DNA from: an uncultured Bacilli bacterium
Lineage (GTDB): Bacteria > Bacillota_I > Bacilli_A > RF39 > UBA660
Direction: 5' to 3'
Assembly (NCBI GenBank): GCA_934148995.1
Contig: CAKPDM010000005.1
Location: forward strand, 1-64,000
DNA length: 64,000 nt
The notes beneath the pieces were generated by a model, which saw nothing but the letters and a program-made list of their open reading frames with translations, made no database searches and was not told the DNA's origin. The translations under genes were made by a program, and so were the position numbers. Below, piece by piece: positions 34,762 to 43,509 of the stretch; positions within the stretch are counted from its first letter, which is position 1, and the number at the start of each line of letters is the position of its first letter.

Positions 34762-36909
34762 TTAGAATTTTTTGGCTAATTTTAAGGTTACGTTCATTCC
34801 TTTTTCGATTTTTGTACCGACTGCAACACTTTGCTCGGTGACATAACCACTACCATCTAAGGTTACTGTTACATCAAGACGTTTTAACAATTCTTCGGCT
34901 TGTTTTCTCGATAAACCAACTAGGTTTGGCATAGTTTGATTACTATCATTCGTAATTAAGAACACCTTAGAACCACTTGCTACTTTTTCTTTAGCATTTG
35001 GATACTGAGAAATAACTTTATTACCATTACCAATTTGTACTACTTCCATTCCCTTTTTAGTAAGATCAGTCTTGGCTTCTTCTACTGTTTTGTTAGTAAA
35101 AGAATTTAAAGTATAAGTTTTTAATTTAGAAACAGTTGTATCTGTAGGATTTGTGCCATAGTATTTACTTATATTAACCACTATATCTTTAACTGCTTTC
35201 CAAATAACATTTTGTTTACCACCAGCAGGGCGTTTAACAGAAGCATAAATAATTACTTTAGAGTCTTCTTTAGGATAAACACCCGCAAAAGAAGAAATTA
35301 TATCATTACTACCACTTAAGTAACCACCACTTGACTCATCAGCTATTTGCGCCGTACCAGTTTTTCCGATTAAGTCATAACCTTCTAGTTTGTAACCAGC
35401 TCCAGTATTCCCTTTACCATTTACCGTATCCCACATTAAATCTTTCATTTTATTGACAGTTTCTTCACTAGCAACTTTATCAACTTCTGTTCTTTTTCCT
35501 TCATAAACTACTTCATTAGTATTAGGGTCAACTATTTTATCCACGATATATGGTTTTAACATTACTCCTTTATTAGTAAGAGAAGTCAAAGCTTGAATAT
35601 TTTGCATCGGCGTAGTTGTTATTCCTTGACCAAAACCAGCATTAAAGATTTCGGTTTCATATTTAAAGCTTAGTTTTCCCGTTGCTTCATTTGGAAGGGT
35701 AATACCTGTCTTCTTTGAAAATCCTAATTTCTTAAAGTAGCTTCTTAACATATCAGCATTCATATGACGTTTAATTAAGTTAATAACACCGACGTTACTA
35801 GATAGAGCAAAACCTTTATCAAAAGTAATATCACCCCAACCAGATCTATTCCAGTCACCTATTTCGGTACCATCAGTTGTTTGATAAACACCTGAATGAT
35901 AAGTTTCATTCCCATTATAAACACCATTTTCCATTGCTGCCATATAAGTAAATATCTTCATAGTACTACCTGGTTCATAAGGAAGAGCAATATTAAGGTC
36001 TAAATAATTTGTTAAATTTCTTTTATTAGGGTCAAAAGATGGTGATGAAGAAGCTGCTAAAATAGCTCCAGTATTAGCATCTACTACTACAATCGTAAAC
36101 CACTCAAAACTAGTTTCTTTCTCGGCTTCATCTAAAGCTTGTTCTACAAAGAATTGAATATTATTATTGATGGTTAAATAGATATTATTTCCATCTTCAG
36201 CTTTTTTACTAACTTCTTTAGTACCAGCTATTTTATATCCTCTTAAATCTTTTTGATAAGTAGTATAACCATCAGTTCCAGATAAGGTTTTATCGTAATA
36301 CTTTTCTAACCCCATTTCTCCGGTTAGTTTCGAAGTATCATTATCTTCTTTAGCATAACCTATTATATAAGATAAGAAATCTCCTTTCGGATAGTATCTT
36401 TTAAAACTTTCTTCAAAGTCTAGCCCTGGTAAGTTTAAAGCTTCAATCTTTTCTTTGGTTAGTTCTGTTAGACCTTTTCCTTTACTACCAAATTCTGTCT
36501 GATAAACACCCGTTTTGCTTAAATAAGTTAATATTTCTTCTTTACTAATTCCTAAGATAGGTGCTAATTTTTCTGCTGTTAAGTCCTTATCAACGACGTG
36601 TTGCGGTTTATTTTTATTAGTAGTTCGCTTCTCATCAAGATAAGCTATTAGTTTATAAGATGAGATATTCTGAGCTAAAACTTCCCCTTCTTTAGTATAA
36701 ATAGTTCCCCTTTGTGCTTTTATTGTATCAGTCTTAGTGGTTCTTCTACTAGCTAAAGCTTGCAAATCAACCCCATCAACATTCTTTGATAGTCCTAAAA
36801 AGATGACTCTTCCAATCATTAAGGCAAACAAAAAAAGAGACCCTATAATAAATAACTTACTTAGTTTAACATTATTTCTAGGTTTCTTTTTTCGCATAAA
36901 GATTTTCAC
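34762..36909 (-). CDS. Class B penicillin-binding protein of the dcw cluster (FtsI/PBP2B-like) with two PASTA domains
   Basis: A 715-residue transpeptidase with an N-terminal membrane helix (LFIIGSLFLFALMIGRVIFL) and the dimerisation motif AQRGTIYTKEGEVLAQN. The active-site motifs are EPGSTMKIF (SxxK), LSSNVG (SxN) and GKTGTAQI (KTG). Two PASTA domains follow near residues 590 and 650. It forms septal peptidoglycan cross-links. The start is either GTG at 36909 or ATG at 36897, both behind GGCGGTG. It lies 3 bases after ftsL. PASTA domains in the septal PBP are typical of Firmicutes PBP2B/PBP2x. Confidence 0.92.
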   Translation of the reverse strand: MKIFMRKKKPRNNVKLSKLFIIGSLFLFALMIGRVIFLGLSKNVDGVDLQALASRRTTKTDTIKAQRGTIYTKEGEVLAQNISSYKLIAYLDEKRTTNKNKPQHVVDKDLTAEKLAPILGISKEEILTYLSKTGVYQTEFGSKGKGLTELTKEKIEALNLPGLDFEESFKRYYPKGDFLSYIIGYAKEDNDTSKLTGEMGLEKYYDKTLSGTDGYTTYQKDLRGYKIAGTKEVSKKAEDGNNIYLTINNNIQFFVEQALDEAEKETSFEWFTIVVVDANTGAILAASSSPSFDPNKRNLTNYLDLNIALPYEPGSTMKIFTYMAAMENGVYNGNETYHSGVYQTTDGTEIGDWNRSGWGDITFDKGFALSSNVGVINLIKRHMNADMLRSYFKKLGFSKKTGITLPNEATGKLSFKYETEIFNAGFGQGITTTPMQNIQALTSLTNKGVMLKPYIVDKIVDPNTNEVVYEGKRTEVDKVASEETVNKMKDLMWDTVNGKGNTGAGYKLEGYDLIGKTGTAQIADESSGGYLSGSNDIISSFAGVYPKEDSKVIIYASVKRPAGGKQNVIWKAVKDIVVNISKYYGTNPTDTTVSKLKTYTLNSFTNKTVEEAKTDLTKKGMEVVQIGNGNKVISQYPNAKEKVASGSKVFLITNDSNQTMPNLVGLSRKQAEELLKRLDVTVTLDGSGYVTEQSVAVGTKIEKGMNVTLKLAKKF

Positions 36910-36912
36910 CGC

Positions 36913-37218
36913 CTACTTTTCATCTTCTACATTCTTTATATTATCATTATTATAACTTAAACCTTCATTTTTAGCAACTTCTTGTATCTTATCAAGAGAA
37001 GCTAGCTCATTTATTTTCATAGATAAACTCTCATTCGTTTTCGTTTGAGCTTCTATTTGTTTTTTTTGTTTTTCTACTTCAAAGTTAATCTGTGATAAAG
37101 TAGCTTTTGAAAAGACGATTGCAACGGGTAAAGTAACTAATAATGTTATAGCAAAAATATACAGTAAGCGTTCAAATTTACTCATTTTAATTCTTTTTTT
37201 CAGTTTTTTCTTTGCCAT
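36913..37218 (-). CDS. ftsL: Cell division protein FtsL
   Basis: A 101-residue bitopic membrane protein with a basic N-terminus (KKKLKKRIKMSKFERLLY), one membrane helix (IFAITLLVTLPVAIVFS), then a coiled coil ending in LASLDKIQEVAKNEGLSY, which is typical of FtsL. Its position between rsmH and the septal PBP is the standard dcw order. It joins DivIB and DivIC in the divisome. Confidence 0.85.
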   Translation of the reverse strand: MAKKKLKKRIKMSKFERLLYIFAITLLVTLPVAIVFSKATLSQINFEVEKQKKQIEAQTKTNESLSMKINELASLDKIQEVAKNEGLSYNNDNIKNVEDEK

Positions 37219-37234
37219 AACAATCAGTCCCTTT

Positions 37235-38167
37235 CTATTTTATTTTTTCTATCACTCTAAGTCTCGCACTATGTGCACGATGATTTTCTTCTTCCTCTAT
37301 ATCAGTTGGTACTATGCCTTTTTTGGTTATTACTTTAAAGTCTGGCAATTTATCAGTGGGAATATTCGGAAGACCTTTACTTAGTGAATCTACTTCACTT
37401 ACTTTTCTAAAGGTATCTTTTACTATCTTATCTTCTAGTGAATGAAAGGTTATTACTGCTAATCTTCCTCCTACATTAAGTAATGATAATGAATCATTAA
37501 GTGATGATATTAAGACATCTAATTCTTTATTAACTTCTATTCTAATCGCTTGAAATATTTGTTTTGCAGGATGTTTTTTAAGTCTTTCTTTAATAGGTAC
37601 AGCTTCTTTAATAATATCTACTAATTCTAAAGTAGAAGTTATTTCTTTTTCTTCACGTTTTTTAACAATATTTCGTGCAATATTTCGTGCAAATTTACTT
37701 TCTCCATATTGTTTAAATATTCTTGTTAATTCACTTTCTGAATAGGTATTAACAACTATTTTAGCCGTTAGTGGATTATCTCTATTCATTCGCATATCAA
37801 GAGTGGCATCATTATTATAGCTAAAGCCACGTTCACTGTTATCAAGTTGATAACTAGATACCCCTAAATCATATAATATAGCATCAACTTTAGTGACATT
37901 TAGTTTTAATAACTCATCTTTCGCTTCACTAAAGTTAGCGTGAATAAGTTCAAAGTTATCACCTATAGCACTAAGACGATTCCTGCTATAGGTAAAAACT
38001 TCACTGTCTTGGTCGAAGGCGAACAAGTATCCCTTTTTTATTCTTTTTAATATTTCACTACTATGTCCAGCAAACCCTAAGGTCATATCTACTGCAATAG
38101 AGTCTTCTTTTAAAGAAAGAGAGTCAACTGCCTCTTGTAGTAAAACGCTTTTATGTATTTCTTTCAT
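37235..38167 (-). CDS. rsmH: 16S rRNA (cytosine1402-N4)-methyltransferase RsmH
   Basis: A 310-residue SAM-dependent methyltransferase beginning HKSVLLQEAVDSL, with VDMTLGFAGHSSEIL (SAM site), YDLGVSSYQLDNSERGFSYNN and the diagnostic end AVITFHSLEDKIVKDTFR. It methylates C1402 in the ribosomal P site. First functional gene of the dcw cluster; the mraZ gene that normally precedes it has decayed here. Confidence 0.96.
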   Translation of the reverse strand: MKEIHKSVLLQEAVDSLSLKEDSIAVDMTLGFAGHSSEILKRIKKGYLFAFDQDSEVFTYSRNRLSAIGDNFELIHANFSEAKDELLKLNVTKVDAILYDLGVSSYQLDNSERGFSYNNDATLDMRMNRDNPLTAKIVVNTYSESELTRIFKQYGESKFARNIARNIVKKREEKEITSTLELVDIIKEAVPIKERLKKHPAKQIFQAIRIEVNKELDVLISSLNDSLSLLNVGGRLAVITFHSLEDKIVKDTFRKVSEVDSLSKGLPNIPTDKLPDFKVITKKGIVPTDIEEEENHRAHSARLRVIEKIK

Positions 38168-38256
38168 TCTTAAACAGTCCTTCCTCTAGTTTCAGCTGAT
38201 AGTAGCATAGTTTCTAGTTCATTCTACTTTTAGCTTATAAAATTTTTTTTCTACTT

Positions 38257-38512
38257 TTACTTTCCATACACTTTTCTAAGTAGATAATTAAGTAGCAATG
38301 ATGATATGACTATTTTCTTATTAAATCGTTTTATCGCAAGTGGAAGCACCTGATAAAAAAATCTAGCGAATCGTCTAACATCATTTTTCATAAAAGGTAG
38401 AAGAGAAAGCTTGCAAGTTATAGTTTCAAAGTTTGATAGTGGATAAATATTACAAGATTTTACAAATCATTCTTCTTTTAAAACTTTAATGTATGGTAAA
38501 GTTTCCTATAAG
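38257..38512 (-). pseudogene. mraZ: Decayed mraZ
   Basis: In the normal mraZ position, minus-strand frames still read as MraZ. An N-terminal piece gives IGNFTIH, then a shifted frame gives VKSCNIYPLSNFETITC, KLSLLPFMKNDVRRFARFFY and LLLNYLLRKVYGK. The order matches MraZ (YP.S.WE, KL..LPFTKKDAR.F.RFF, LR.YA). Internal stops, a deletion after the start and loss of the usual C-terminus show it is broken; an intact MraZ has about 143 residues. The dcw promoter and MraZ operator just upstream remain intact. Confidence 0.85.
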
Positions 38513-38520
38513 CTTAACAA

Positions 38521-38552
38521 TCCCCCTACTTTGCTCCACTTTGTTCCACTGC
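38521..38552 (-). promoter_or_regulatory. MraZ operator (TGGR direct repeats) of the dcw cluster
   Basis: On the minus strand AGTGGAACAA, AGTGGAGCAA and AGTAGGGGGA follow one another with a 10-base period, the arrangement of MraZ-binding boxes before bacterial dcw operons. It lies between the dcw promoter and the mraZ remnant. It may now be recognised by nothing, or by an MraZ encoded elsewhere. Confidence 0.8.
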
Positions 38553-38560
38553 TTATTATT

Positions 38561-38589
38561 ATATTACACATTTTCTATTTTTTTGTAAA
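38561..38589 (-). promoter_or_regulatory. dcw cluster promoter
   Basis: TTTACA (38584-38589), 17-base spacer, TAATAT (38561-38566), directly before the MraZ boxes. Confidence 0.8.
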
Positions 38590-38683
38590 TAGGTTTACAC
38601 TTTCTTTGCAAGACATTTTTCGACTTTTTTTGAACATTTATGTAAAATGGTGTAAAAGTTAAATTTTTACTTTTTTAGGGTAG

Positions 38684-38800
38684 ATTTTGCAAATTCAGGT
38701 ACTTGTTCGACCTGAATTTTTCATTTTGCCGGCTGAATTTAGTAAATTGAGGGGTATTTACTAGGGAAAAATACAAAATTCCTGATTTGCTATTTAGTTT
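38684..38800 (+). promoter_or_regulatory. AATTC-motif cluster and hairpin upstream of the Rpn gene
   Basis: Contains ATTTTGCAAATTCAG (38684-38698), a hairpin AATTCAGGT/ACCTGAATT with a T tail, and further GAATTT/AAATTC motifs. The same 15-mer and motif cluster occur upstream of the second Rpn gene (54345-54359, opposite strand), in the same orientation relative to the gene. The rest of the roughly 280 bases between the dcw promoter and the Rpn start holds no recognisable gene. Confidence 0.4.
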
Positions 38801-38868
38801 TGAACCTGTTAAGATGGTGTCACTTTTTCGAAAAAGCAAAAATAATCATCTTAGAAAAGGAGCTAAAT

Positions 38869-39696
38869 ATGAACAATAATTTTATTAGTATCTTATCAGA
38901 TACAACTATGAAATATCTTATGAAAGAAGAAAGGACAAGGAATATCTATCTCGAGTTATTCAGTCATATAATTGGTATTGATTTATCTAATTATAAGATT
39001 ATTGATAATGAGTTAAATAGCGGTAATAAAAGAAAAGATTATCGTCTTGACTTATTATTAGAAGAAGGAGATATTATTGTTAATGTTGAAATCAATAAAT
39101 CGATGGAAAACTATACGACCGTAAAGAATCTTACCTATGCTTTTCGTCTAGCAGGTAGTAGATTAGAGCAAGGTGAAAAATATACTACTAAAGAAGTAAT
39201 TCAAATTAGTTTAAATAATGATAAGTTTGAGCATGAGGATACCGTTTTAGAGTATGAATTAATGAATAGAAAATACAATTTAGTAAAAAATGGTATCAAA
39301 ATTTATGATGTATACCTAGTAAATTACAAAGACATTTGTTATACTGGAGCTAATGAAGACGAAATGCTATTATCAATGTTAACAGCACAAACTGATGAAG
39401 AATTAAAGAAGATAACTGGTAATAGTAAGAAAGGACTGGTCATAATGGATGAGATTGAGAAATTGAAACTTAATGATGAATTTAATGCTTGGTATAACGC
39501 TGAGAAAGTAGAAGAGAAATGTCGAAACTCTGCTTATTCAGAAGGCGTTGATAATGGTGTTATTATTGGAAAAACAGAAACAAAACTAGAAATAGCTAAG
39601 AGTTTATTAAATACAGATATGCCAATTAATGAAATAAGTAAACATACAGGACTTTCTATTAGTGAATTAGAAGAAATTTCTAATAATAAAAGTTAA
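38869..39696 (+). CDS. Rpn family PD-(D/E)XK nuclease
   Basis: 275 residues from ATG at 38869 (AAAAGGAGCT ribosome site). The PD-(D/E)XK core is visible: KRKDYRLDLLLEEGDIIVNVEINKS gives the D...ExN/K set, with MENYTTVKNLTYAFRLAG following. The C-terminal part (from MDEIEKLKLNDEFNAW, residue 193) is helical and ends in a small HTH-like segment (MPINEISKHTGLSISELEEI). Rpn proteins are nucleases linked to recombination, toxicity and phage defence. An internal AAGAAAGGA followed by ATG at 39445 could start the C-terminal part alone, as known for the intragenic Rpn_S inhibitor of E. coli. Confidence 0.85.
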   Translation: MNNNFISILSDTTMKYLMKEERTRNIYLELFSHIIGIDLSNYKIIDNELNSGNKRKDYRLDLLLEEGDIIVNVEINKSMENYTTVKNLTYAFRLAGSRLEQGEKYTTKEVIQISLNNDKFEHEDTVLEYELMNRKYNLVKNGIKIYDVYLVNYKDICYTGANEDEMLLSMLTAQTDEELKKITGNSKKGLVIMDEIEKLKLNDEFNAWYNAEKVEEKCRNSAYSEGVDNGVIIGKTETKLEIAKSLLNTDMPINEISKHTGLSISELEEISNNKS

Positions 39697-39728
39697 AACT
39701 ATTATAAAAAAAGAAAGGATTGGTCATA

Positions 39729-39962
39729 ATGGATGAGATTGAAAAATTGAAACTTAATGATGAATTTAATGCTTGGTATAACGCTGAGAAAGTAGAAGAA
39801 AAGTGTCGTAATTCTGCTTATTCAGAAGGCGTAGATGTTGGTGAAAAGAATAAACAGTTAGAAATAGCTAAGAACTTACTAGCATTGAATATAGATAAAG
39901 ATACAATCATTAATGCAACCGGCCTTACTCTTAATGAACTAGAGAAGATTTCTAATTCTTAG
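39729..39962 (+). CDS. Stand-alone duplicate of the Rpn C-terminal part
   Basis: 77 residues, nearly identical over the first 45 to residues 193-237 of the Rpn protein just upstream (MDEIEKLKLNDEFNAWYN and EEKCRNSAYSEGVD), then diverging but keeping the HTH-like end DTIINATGLTLNELEKIS. The ribosome site and surrounding bases (AAGAAAGGAYTGGTCATAATGG) are copied as well, so it looks like a tandem duplication that freed the internal gene. It may act as an inhibitor or partner of the nuclease. The ORF is intact with its own ribosome site. Confidence 0.65.
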   Translation: MDEIEKLKLNDEFNAWYNAEKVEEKCRNSAYSEGVDVGEKNKQLEIAKNLLALNIDKDTIINATGLTLNELEKISNS

Positions 39963-39963
39963 C

Positions 39964-40012
39964 AAAAAAGACTATTAACAAATGAATTAATCACTTGATA
40001 ATAGTCTTTTTA
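39964..40012. terminator. Bidirectional terminator
   Basis: AAAAAGACTATTA ... TAATAGTCTTTTT, a long perfect stem between the Rpn fragment (plus) and the gene ending at 40010 (minus). Confidence 0.85.
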
Positions 40013-40330
40013 TTTTGTATCTTTAATAGGTTTTACTAATTTTAAAACTTGGTAATAATCAAATACTGTAACAAAACATAATACTAACTGTAAAAGTAAA
40101 ACTATAATTGCAAAGATATTGCCTTCTCCTAAAGAACTAATTAAATAGTCAACTTCACTACTTTTTAATCTACCTTCAAAGAATATTAAAGTAGTAACTA
40201 TTACTATTAAAGAACAAATGAAACTAACAATTGCTAATGACCACTTTTTAAATCTTAAAAACTTATAGCAGCTAGCAAAAATAATCGCTACTAATAAACA
40301 TAAAATTACTAAATAAATAAAATTAAACAT
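40010..40330 (-). CDS. Small membrane protein (106 residues), unknown
   Basis: Three hydrophobic segments are visible: FIYLVILCLLVAIIFASCYKF, LAIVSFICSLIVIVTTLIFF, and NIFAIIVLLLQLVLCFVTVF. No family recognised. It is the last gene of the operon ABC ATPase-permease-ldh, 9 bases after ldh, with a shared terminator. Confidence 0.6.
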   Translation of the reverse strand: MFNFIYLVILCLLVAIIFASCYKFLRFKKWSLAIVSFICSLIVIVTTLIFFEGRLKSSEVDYLISSLGEGNIFAIIVLLLQLVLCFVTVFDYYQVLKLVKPIKDTK

Positions 40331-40339
40331 TGCTTCCTC

Positions 40340-41257
40340 CTAATATAATTCTGGTGGTACCACTTCATCCACAGCACTTTTTAAAACCCTAGTAACCATC
40401 ACTAATTGCTTTTCTTCTTCCTCACTAAGTTTAACTGGTACTGTTTTAATTATACCACTTTTTCCAATCACTGCTGGCATTGAAAAATATAAATCATAAT
40501 CAGCTTGATAATGTGATACTGGGTAAATCTTTCTAGAATTATTTAAAATAGTTTTAGTAAGTTCTAATAAACAACTAGCTACTCCAAACGAAGTATAACC
40601 CTTATTAGTTACTATTAAACTCCCCATCTTTTTAGTCAGTGATGCCAGCTCATCTCTTTCTTCTTTTGATAAATAATTCTTTATTGAAGACATAGAAATA
40701 TTAGCATTGTTATAATAAACAAACTGACTATTGCCATGTTCTCCTAAAACATAGACATTAATATCATCAGGAGAAACATTAACCTTCTTACTGATTAAAC
40801 TTTTAAGTCTAATAGTATCAAGCATTGTTCCTGTTCCTATCACTCTTTGATAAGGATAAGCCAAATTAGCTGCTACCATTTGGCTTATAACATCAACCGG
40901 ATTAGTAGCTACCAAAATTATTCCATTAAAAGACGTGTTTTCTATTTTCTCAGTTACTTCTTTTACCATCTTACTAGCACCAGTTAAGTCCTCTAACCTA
41001 CTTTTTTTACTTTGTGGTAAACCAAGTGTTAAAACACAAATATCAGCATTATCTAGTGAACTATAATCACCTATCTTAAGATCAACATTGCTATTATTAA
41101 GAACTAGGCCCTGCTCAATATCGAGTATTTCTCCTTTTAATTTTTCTTCATTATTATCAATTAAAATCACTTCACCACTAATACTTTTATCAAAAATCAA
41201 GTTTTCTAAATATGCAAGTCCAACGTGTCCTAAACCAATAATCACAATCTTAGCCAT
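40340..41257 (-). CDS. ldh: L-lactate/L-2-hydroxyacid dehydrogenase
   Basis: A 305-residue NAD-dependent enzyme. The Rossmann start is KIVIIGLGHVGLAYLENL; TNPVDVISQM, the substrate-binding GTMLDTIRLK (Asp and Arg) and the catalytic His in LGEHGNSQFV are present. The usual motif is GEHGDS; Asn replaces Asp after the Gly here, which may alter activity or substrate range. The coenzyme loop reads LPQSKKSRLEDL, keeping the Gln of lactate dehydrogenases. Likely reduces pyruvate to lactate in fermentation; the related L-2-hydroxyisocaproate dehydrogenase is an alternative. It follows the ABC permease by 10 bases. Confidence 0.85.
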   Translation of the reverse strand: MAKIVIIGLGHVGLAYLENLIFDKSISGEVILIDNNEEKLKGEILDIEQGLVLNNSNVDLKIGDYSSLDNADICVLTLGLPQSKKSRLEDLTGASKMVKEVTEKIENTSFNGIILVATNPVDVISQMVAANLAYPYQRVIGTGTMLDTIRLKSLISKKVNVSPDDINVYVLGEHGNSQFVYYNNANISMSSIKNYLSKEERDELASLTKKMGSLIVTNKGYTSFGVASCLLELTKTILNNSRKIYPVSHYQADYDLYFSMPAVIGKSGIIKTVPVKLSEEEEKQLVMVTRVLKSAVDEVVPPELY

Positions 41258-41267
41258 TATTTCACCC

Positions 41268-42557
41268 CTAATCTTCTTTTCTAAATGCTTTTATAAATCT
41301 AGTCCAAACTTTTTCATTTGAATAGTTTAGTATTCCCACTTTATAAGCTTTCATTCCATAATTAACAATCAAGTATAAGAAAGCGATAAGTAAAACAATT
41401 GAAATTGTTACATCTACCATTGTAACTTCTCCCATTACAAACAAAGTTGGTGATAAAAGACAAGAGATAAGTGGAATATAAGAAGCTACTTTTAAGAAAG
41501 CACTTCCTTGAAACATACCTGCCATAATTGATAAGTAATAACCAGCTAATAAGATGAAAACAATCGGAGCTTGTAACTGTTGAAAGTCTTCTATATTAGT
41601 AGTCATTGAGGCAAGTATTCCAGCAAGTAAGGAATAAGCCAAGAATGATAACAAGATAAGTACTAATAAGAAAGGAATAAAAGATATAATATTTTTAAGT
41701 AAACCTGTTGCTACCAACCCATCCCAAATATTAGTTATTTCTGATGGAATATTAAGACTGCCATTTCTACTACTTATAAAATATGAAACTAAACCATATA
41801 AGAAAAATAAGATACCTTGTAATAATACAAATAAATTATTAGCTACTATCTTTGATAAGAGATGAGTCTTCGGACTAACATTAGAAATAATTATTTCCAT
41901 ACTTTTTGTTGTTTTTTCTTCACAGATTTCTCCACCGACCATCTGGACAAGGAAAATGATTAACATAAAGAATGGTAAAATCAAACTTGGAAAGACTGTA
42001 CTCATAATCATTGACATATTCTCATCTTGTGTCTTCTTATCACTTAAAACTATTCTGTCTATATTAATACTATTTGATAACATAGCAAGTGTATTACTAT
42101 CTAAGTTTAATTTCTCTACTAAAACTTGTTGCTTAGTACTATTTAAACTCTGATAGATTAGTTGATAAATATCTTGGTCAATTTTCTTTTCACTAGTTAC
42201 ACTAGCAGATAATAATTTATCATCAATATTAAGAGTAATTAAAATCTCATCATCTTTTAGTTCTTTTTTATTTTCTGTAACTTGTTTAATAACTAGTTTA
42301 TCTTCATCTAAATTATTAGCAAGATTAGTAAGATTATTTTTTAAGTAATCATAAGAAATATTAGTTTTATCATAAACAAGTATTTCTAAAGATTTATCAA
42401 AGTCTCCACCAAAAAAAGTTATGATAGAATTTAAGTTGAATAAAGCAAACATAGCAATTGCTAAAATAACATTTACAGCAATAAACCATTTTGATTTTAA
42501 CTTTTTATTGAAACTTATCTTAACTAAATAGAAAAACTTTCTAATCATTTTTAGCAC
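41268..42557 (-). CDS. ABC-2 type transporter permease (NatB-like)
   Basis: A 429-residue membrane protein. One N-terminal helix (WFIAVNVILAIAMFALFNL) and an extracytoplasmic domain of about 150 residues are followed by five or six helices from SLILPFFMLIIFLVQMVGGE onward, with EICEEKTTKSMEIIISNVSP, the hallmark of NatB/ABC-2 exporters. It overlaps the ATPase gene by 17 bases. NatAB-type systems export sodium or drugs; the substrate here is not visible. Confidence 0.85.
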   Translation of the reverse strand: MLKMIRKFFYLVKISFNKKLKSKWFIAVNVILAIAMFALFNLNSIITFFGGDFDKSLEILVYDKTNISYDYLKNNLTNLANNLDEDKLVIKQVTENKKELKDDEILITLNIDDKLLSASVTSEKKIDQDIYQLIYQSLNSTKQQVLVEKLNLDSNTLAMLSNSINIDRIVLSDKKTQDENMSMIMSTVFPSLILPFFMLIIFLVQMVGGEICEEKTTKSMEIIISNVSPKTHLLSKIVANNLFVLLQGILFFLYGLVSYFISSRNGSLNIPSEITNIWDGLVATGLLKNIISFIPFLLVLILLSFLAYSLLAGILASMTTNIEDFQQLQAPIVFILLAGYYLSIMAGMFQGSAFLKVASYIPLISCLLSPTLFVMGEVTMVDVTISIVLLIAFLYLIVNYGMKAYKVGILNYSNEKVWTRFIKAFRKED

Positions 42558-43437
42558 CTACTTTCTCAATAAAGATTTCATTTAAAGTTGGTTCCGTAAC
42601 ATCATACTTAGTAATGTCATATTTCTTTACTAATTTAAAAATCGAACTAGCAATAGAAAGGTCATCTACTTTAACTAAGTACTCTCCTCTATGTTCACTA
42701 ACTGATATTACACCTTTTATCTTTTTTATATCATCTAATGGAAGATTATCTCCTCTTAATAAGATATTTTTCTTTCGATATTCACTCTTTATATCTTTTA
42801 GATAACCTGATACCACTACTTTTCCTTTTGATAGAATAACTAGTTTCTCGCAAAAGTCTTCAATCTGTTCCATTTGATGGGAAGAAAAGATGATAGCACA
42901 ACCATCTTTTTGTAATTCAATAATCGCTTTCTTTAAAAGTTCCACATTAATAGGATCAAGTCCAGAGAAAGGTTCATCTAGTATTAATAATTTCGGATGA
43001 TTGATAACAGCAGCGATGAACTGTATCTTTTGTTGATTTCCTTTAGATAGTTCTTTTATCTTTCTGTTTTCATATTCAGGTATTTGAAATTTAACTAGCC
43101 ACTTGCGCATTTCTGTTAGTATTTCTTCTTCCTCCATACCTTTTAAAACACCATAGAGTAATATTTGATCCTTAACAGTCATCTTTGTTAAAAGACTGCG
43201 CTCTTCTGTTACATAACCAATTTTATCAGTAACACTATAATCAATACTTTTACCATCTAATATTACACTACCGCTACTAGCAGCGATTAGACCTAGAATG
43301 ATTCTAAAAGTAGTAGTTTTTCCAGCACCATTTTCTCCTAAAAGGCCAAATATTTCACCTTTTTCTACTGTAAAAGACAAATTATCTACCGCTTTATTAG
43401 CACCATAATATTTAGTAATATTCTTAACTTTTAACAT
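42541..43437 (-). CDS. ABC transporter ATPase (NatA-like)
   Basis: A 298-residue ATPase with Walker A LLGENGAGKTTTFR, signature IKELSKGNQQK, Walker B KLLILDEPFSGLDP and the switch His in IIFSSHQMEQ. The C-terminal region after residue 215 is typical of the NatA/CcmA branch. It energises the permease encoded directly downstream. Confidence 0.92.
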   Translation of the reverse strand: MLKVKNITKYYGANKAVDNLSFTVEKGEIFGLLGENGAGKTTTFRIILGLIAASSGSVILDGKSIDYSVTDKIGYVTEERSLLTKMTVKDQILLYGVLKGMEEEEILTEMRKWLVKFQIPEYENRKIKELSKGNQQKIQFIAAVINHPKLLILDEPFSGLDPINVELLKKAIIELQKDGCAIIFSSHQMEQIEDFCEKLVILSKGKVVVSGYLKDIKSEYRKKNILLRGDNLPLDDIKKIKGVISVSEHRGEYLVKVDDLSIASSIFKLVKKYDITKYDVTEPTLNEIFIEKVGAKND

Positions 43438-43470
43438 AATTTTTCTCCTTTAGTTAAGTATACTTTATCA

Positions 43471-43493
43471 AAAAGAAAAAGTCCATAAGGACC
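43471..43493 (-). terminator. Intrinsic terminator after the 43.5 kb surface gene
   Basis: GTCCTTATGGAC hairpin followed by TTTTTCTTTTT on the minus strand, 17 bases past the stop. Confidence 0.6.
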
Positions 43494-43509
43494 ATATCTT
43501 AATTATTTA

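Noticed and set aside
39720..39728. TTG start for the Rpn C-terminal duplicate
   Set aside because: ATG at 39729 has better spacing from AAGAAAGGA, and the corresponding internal site of the full gene also has this ATG.
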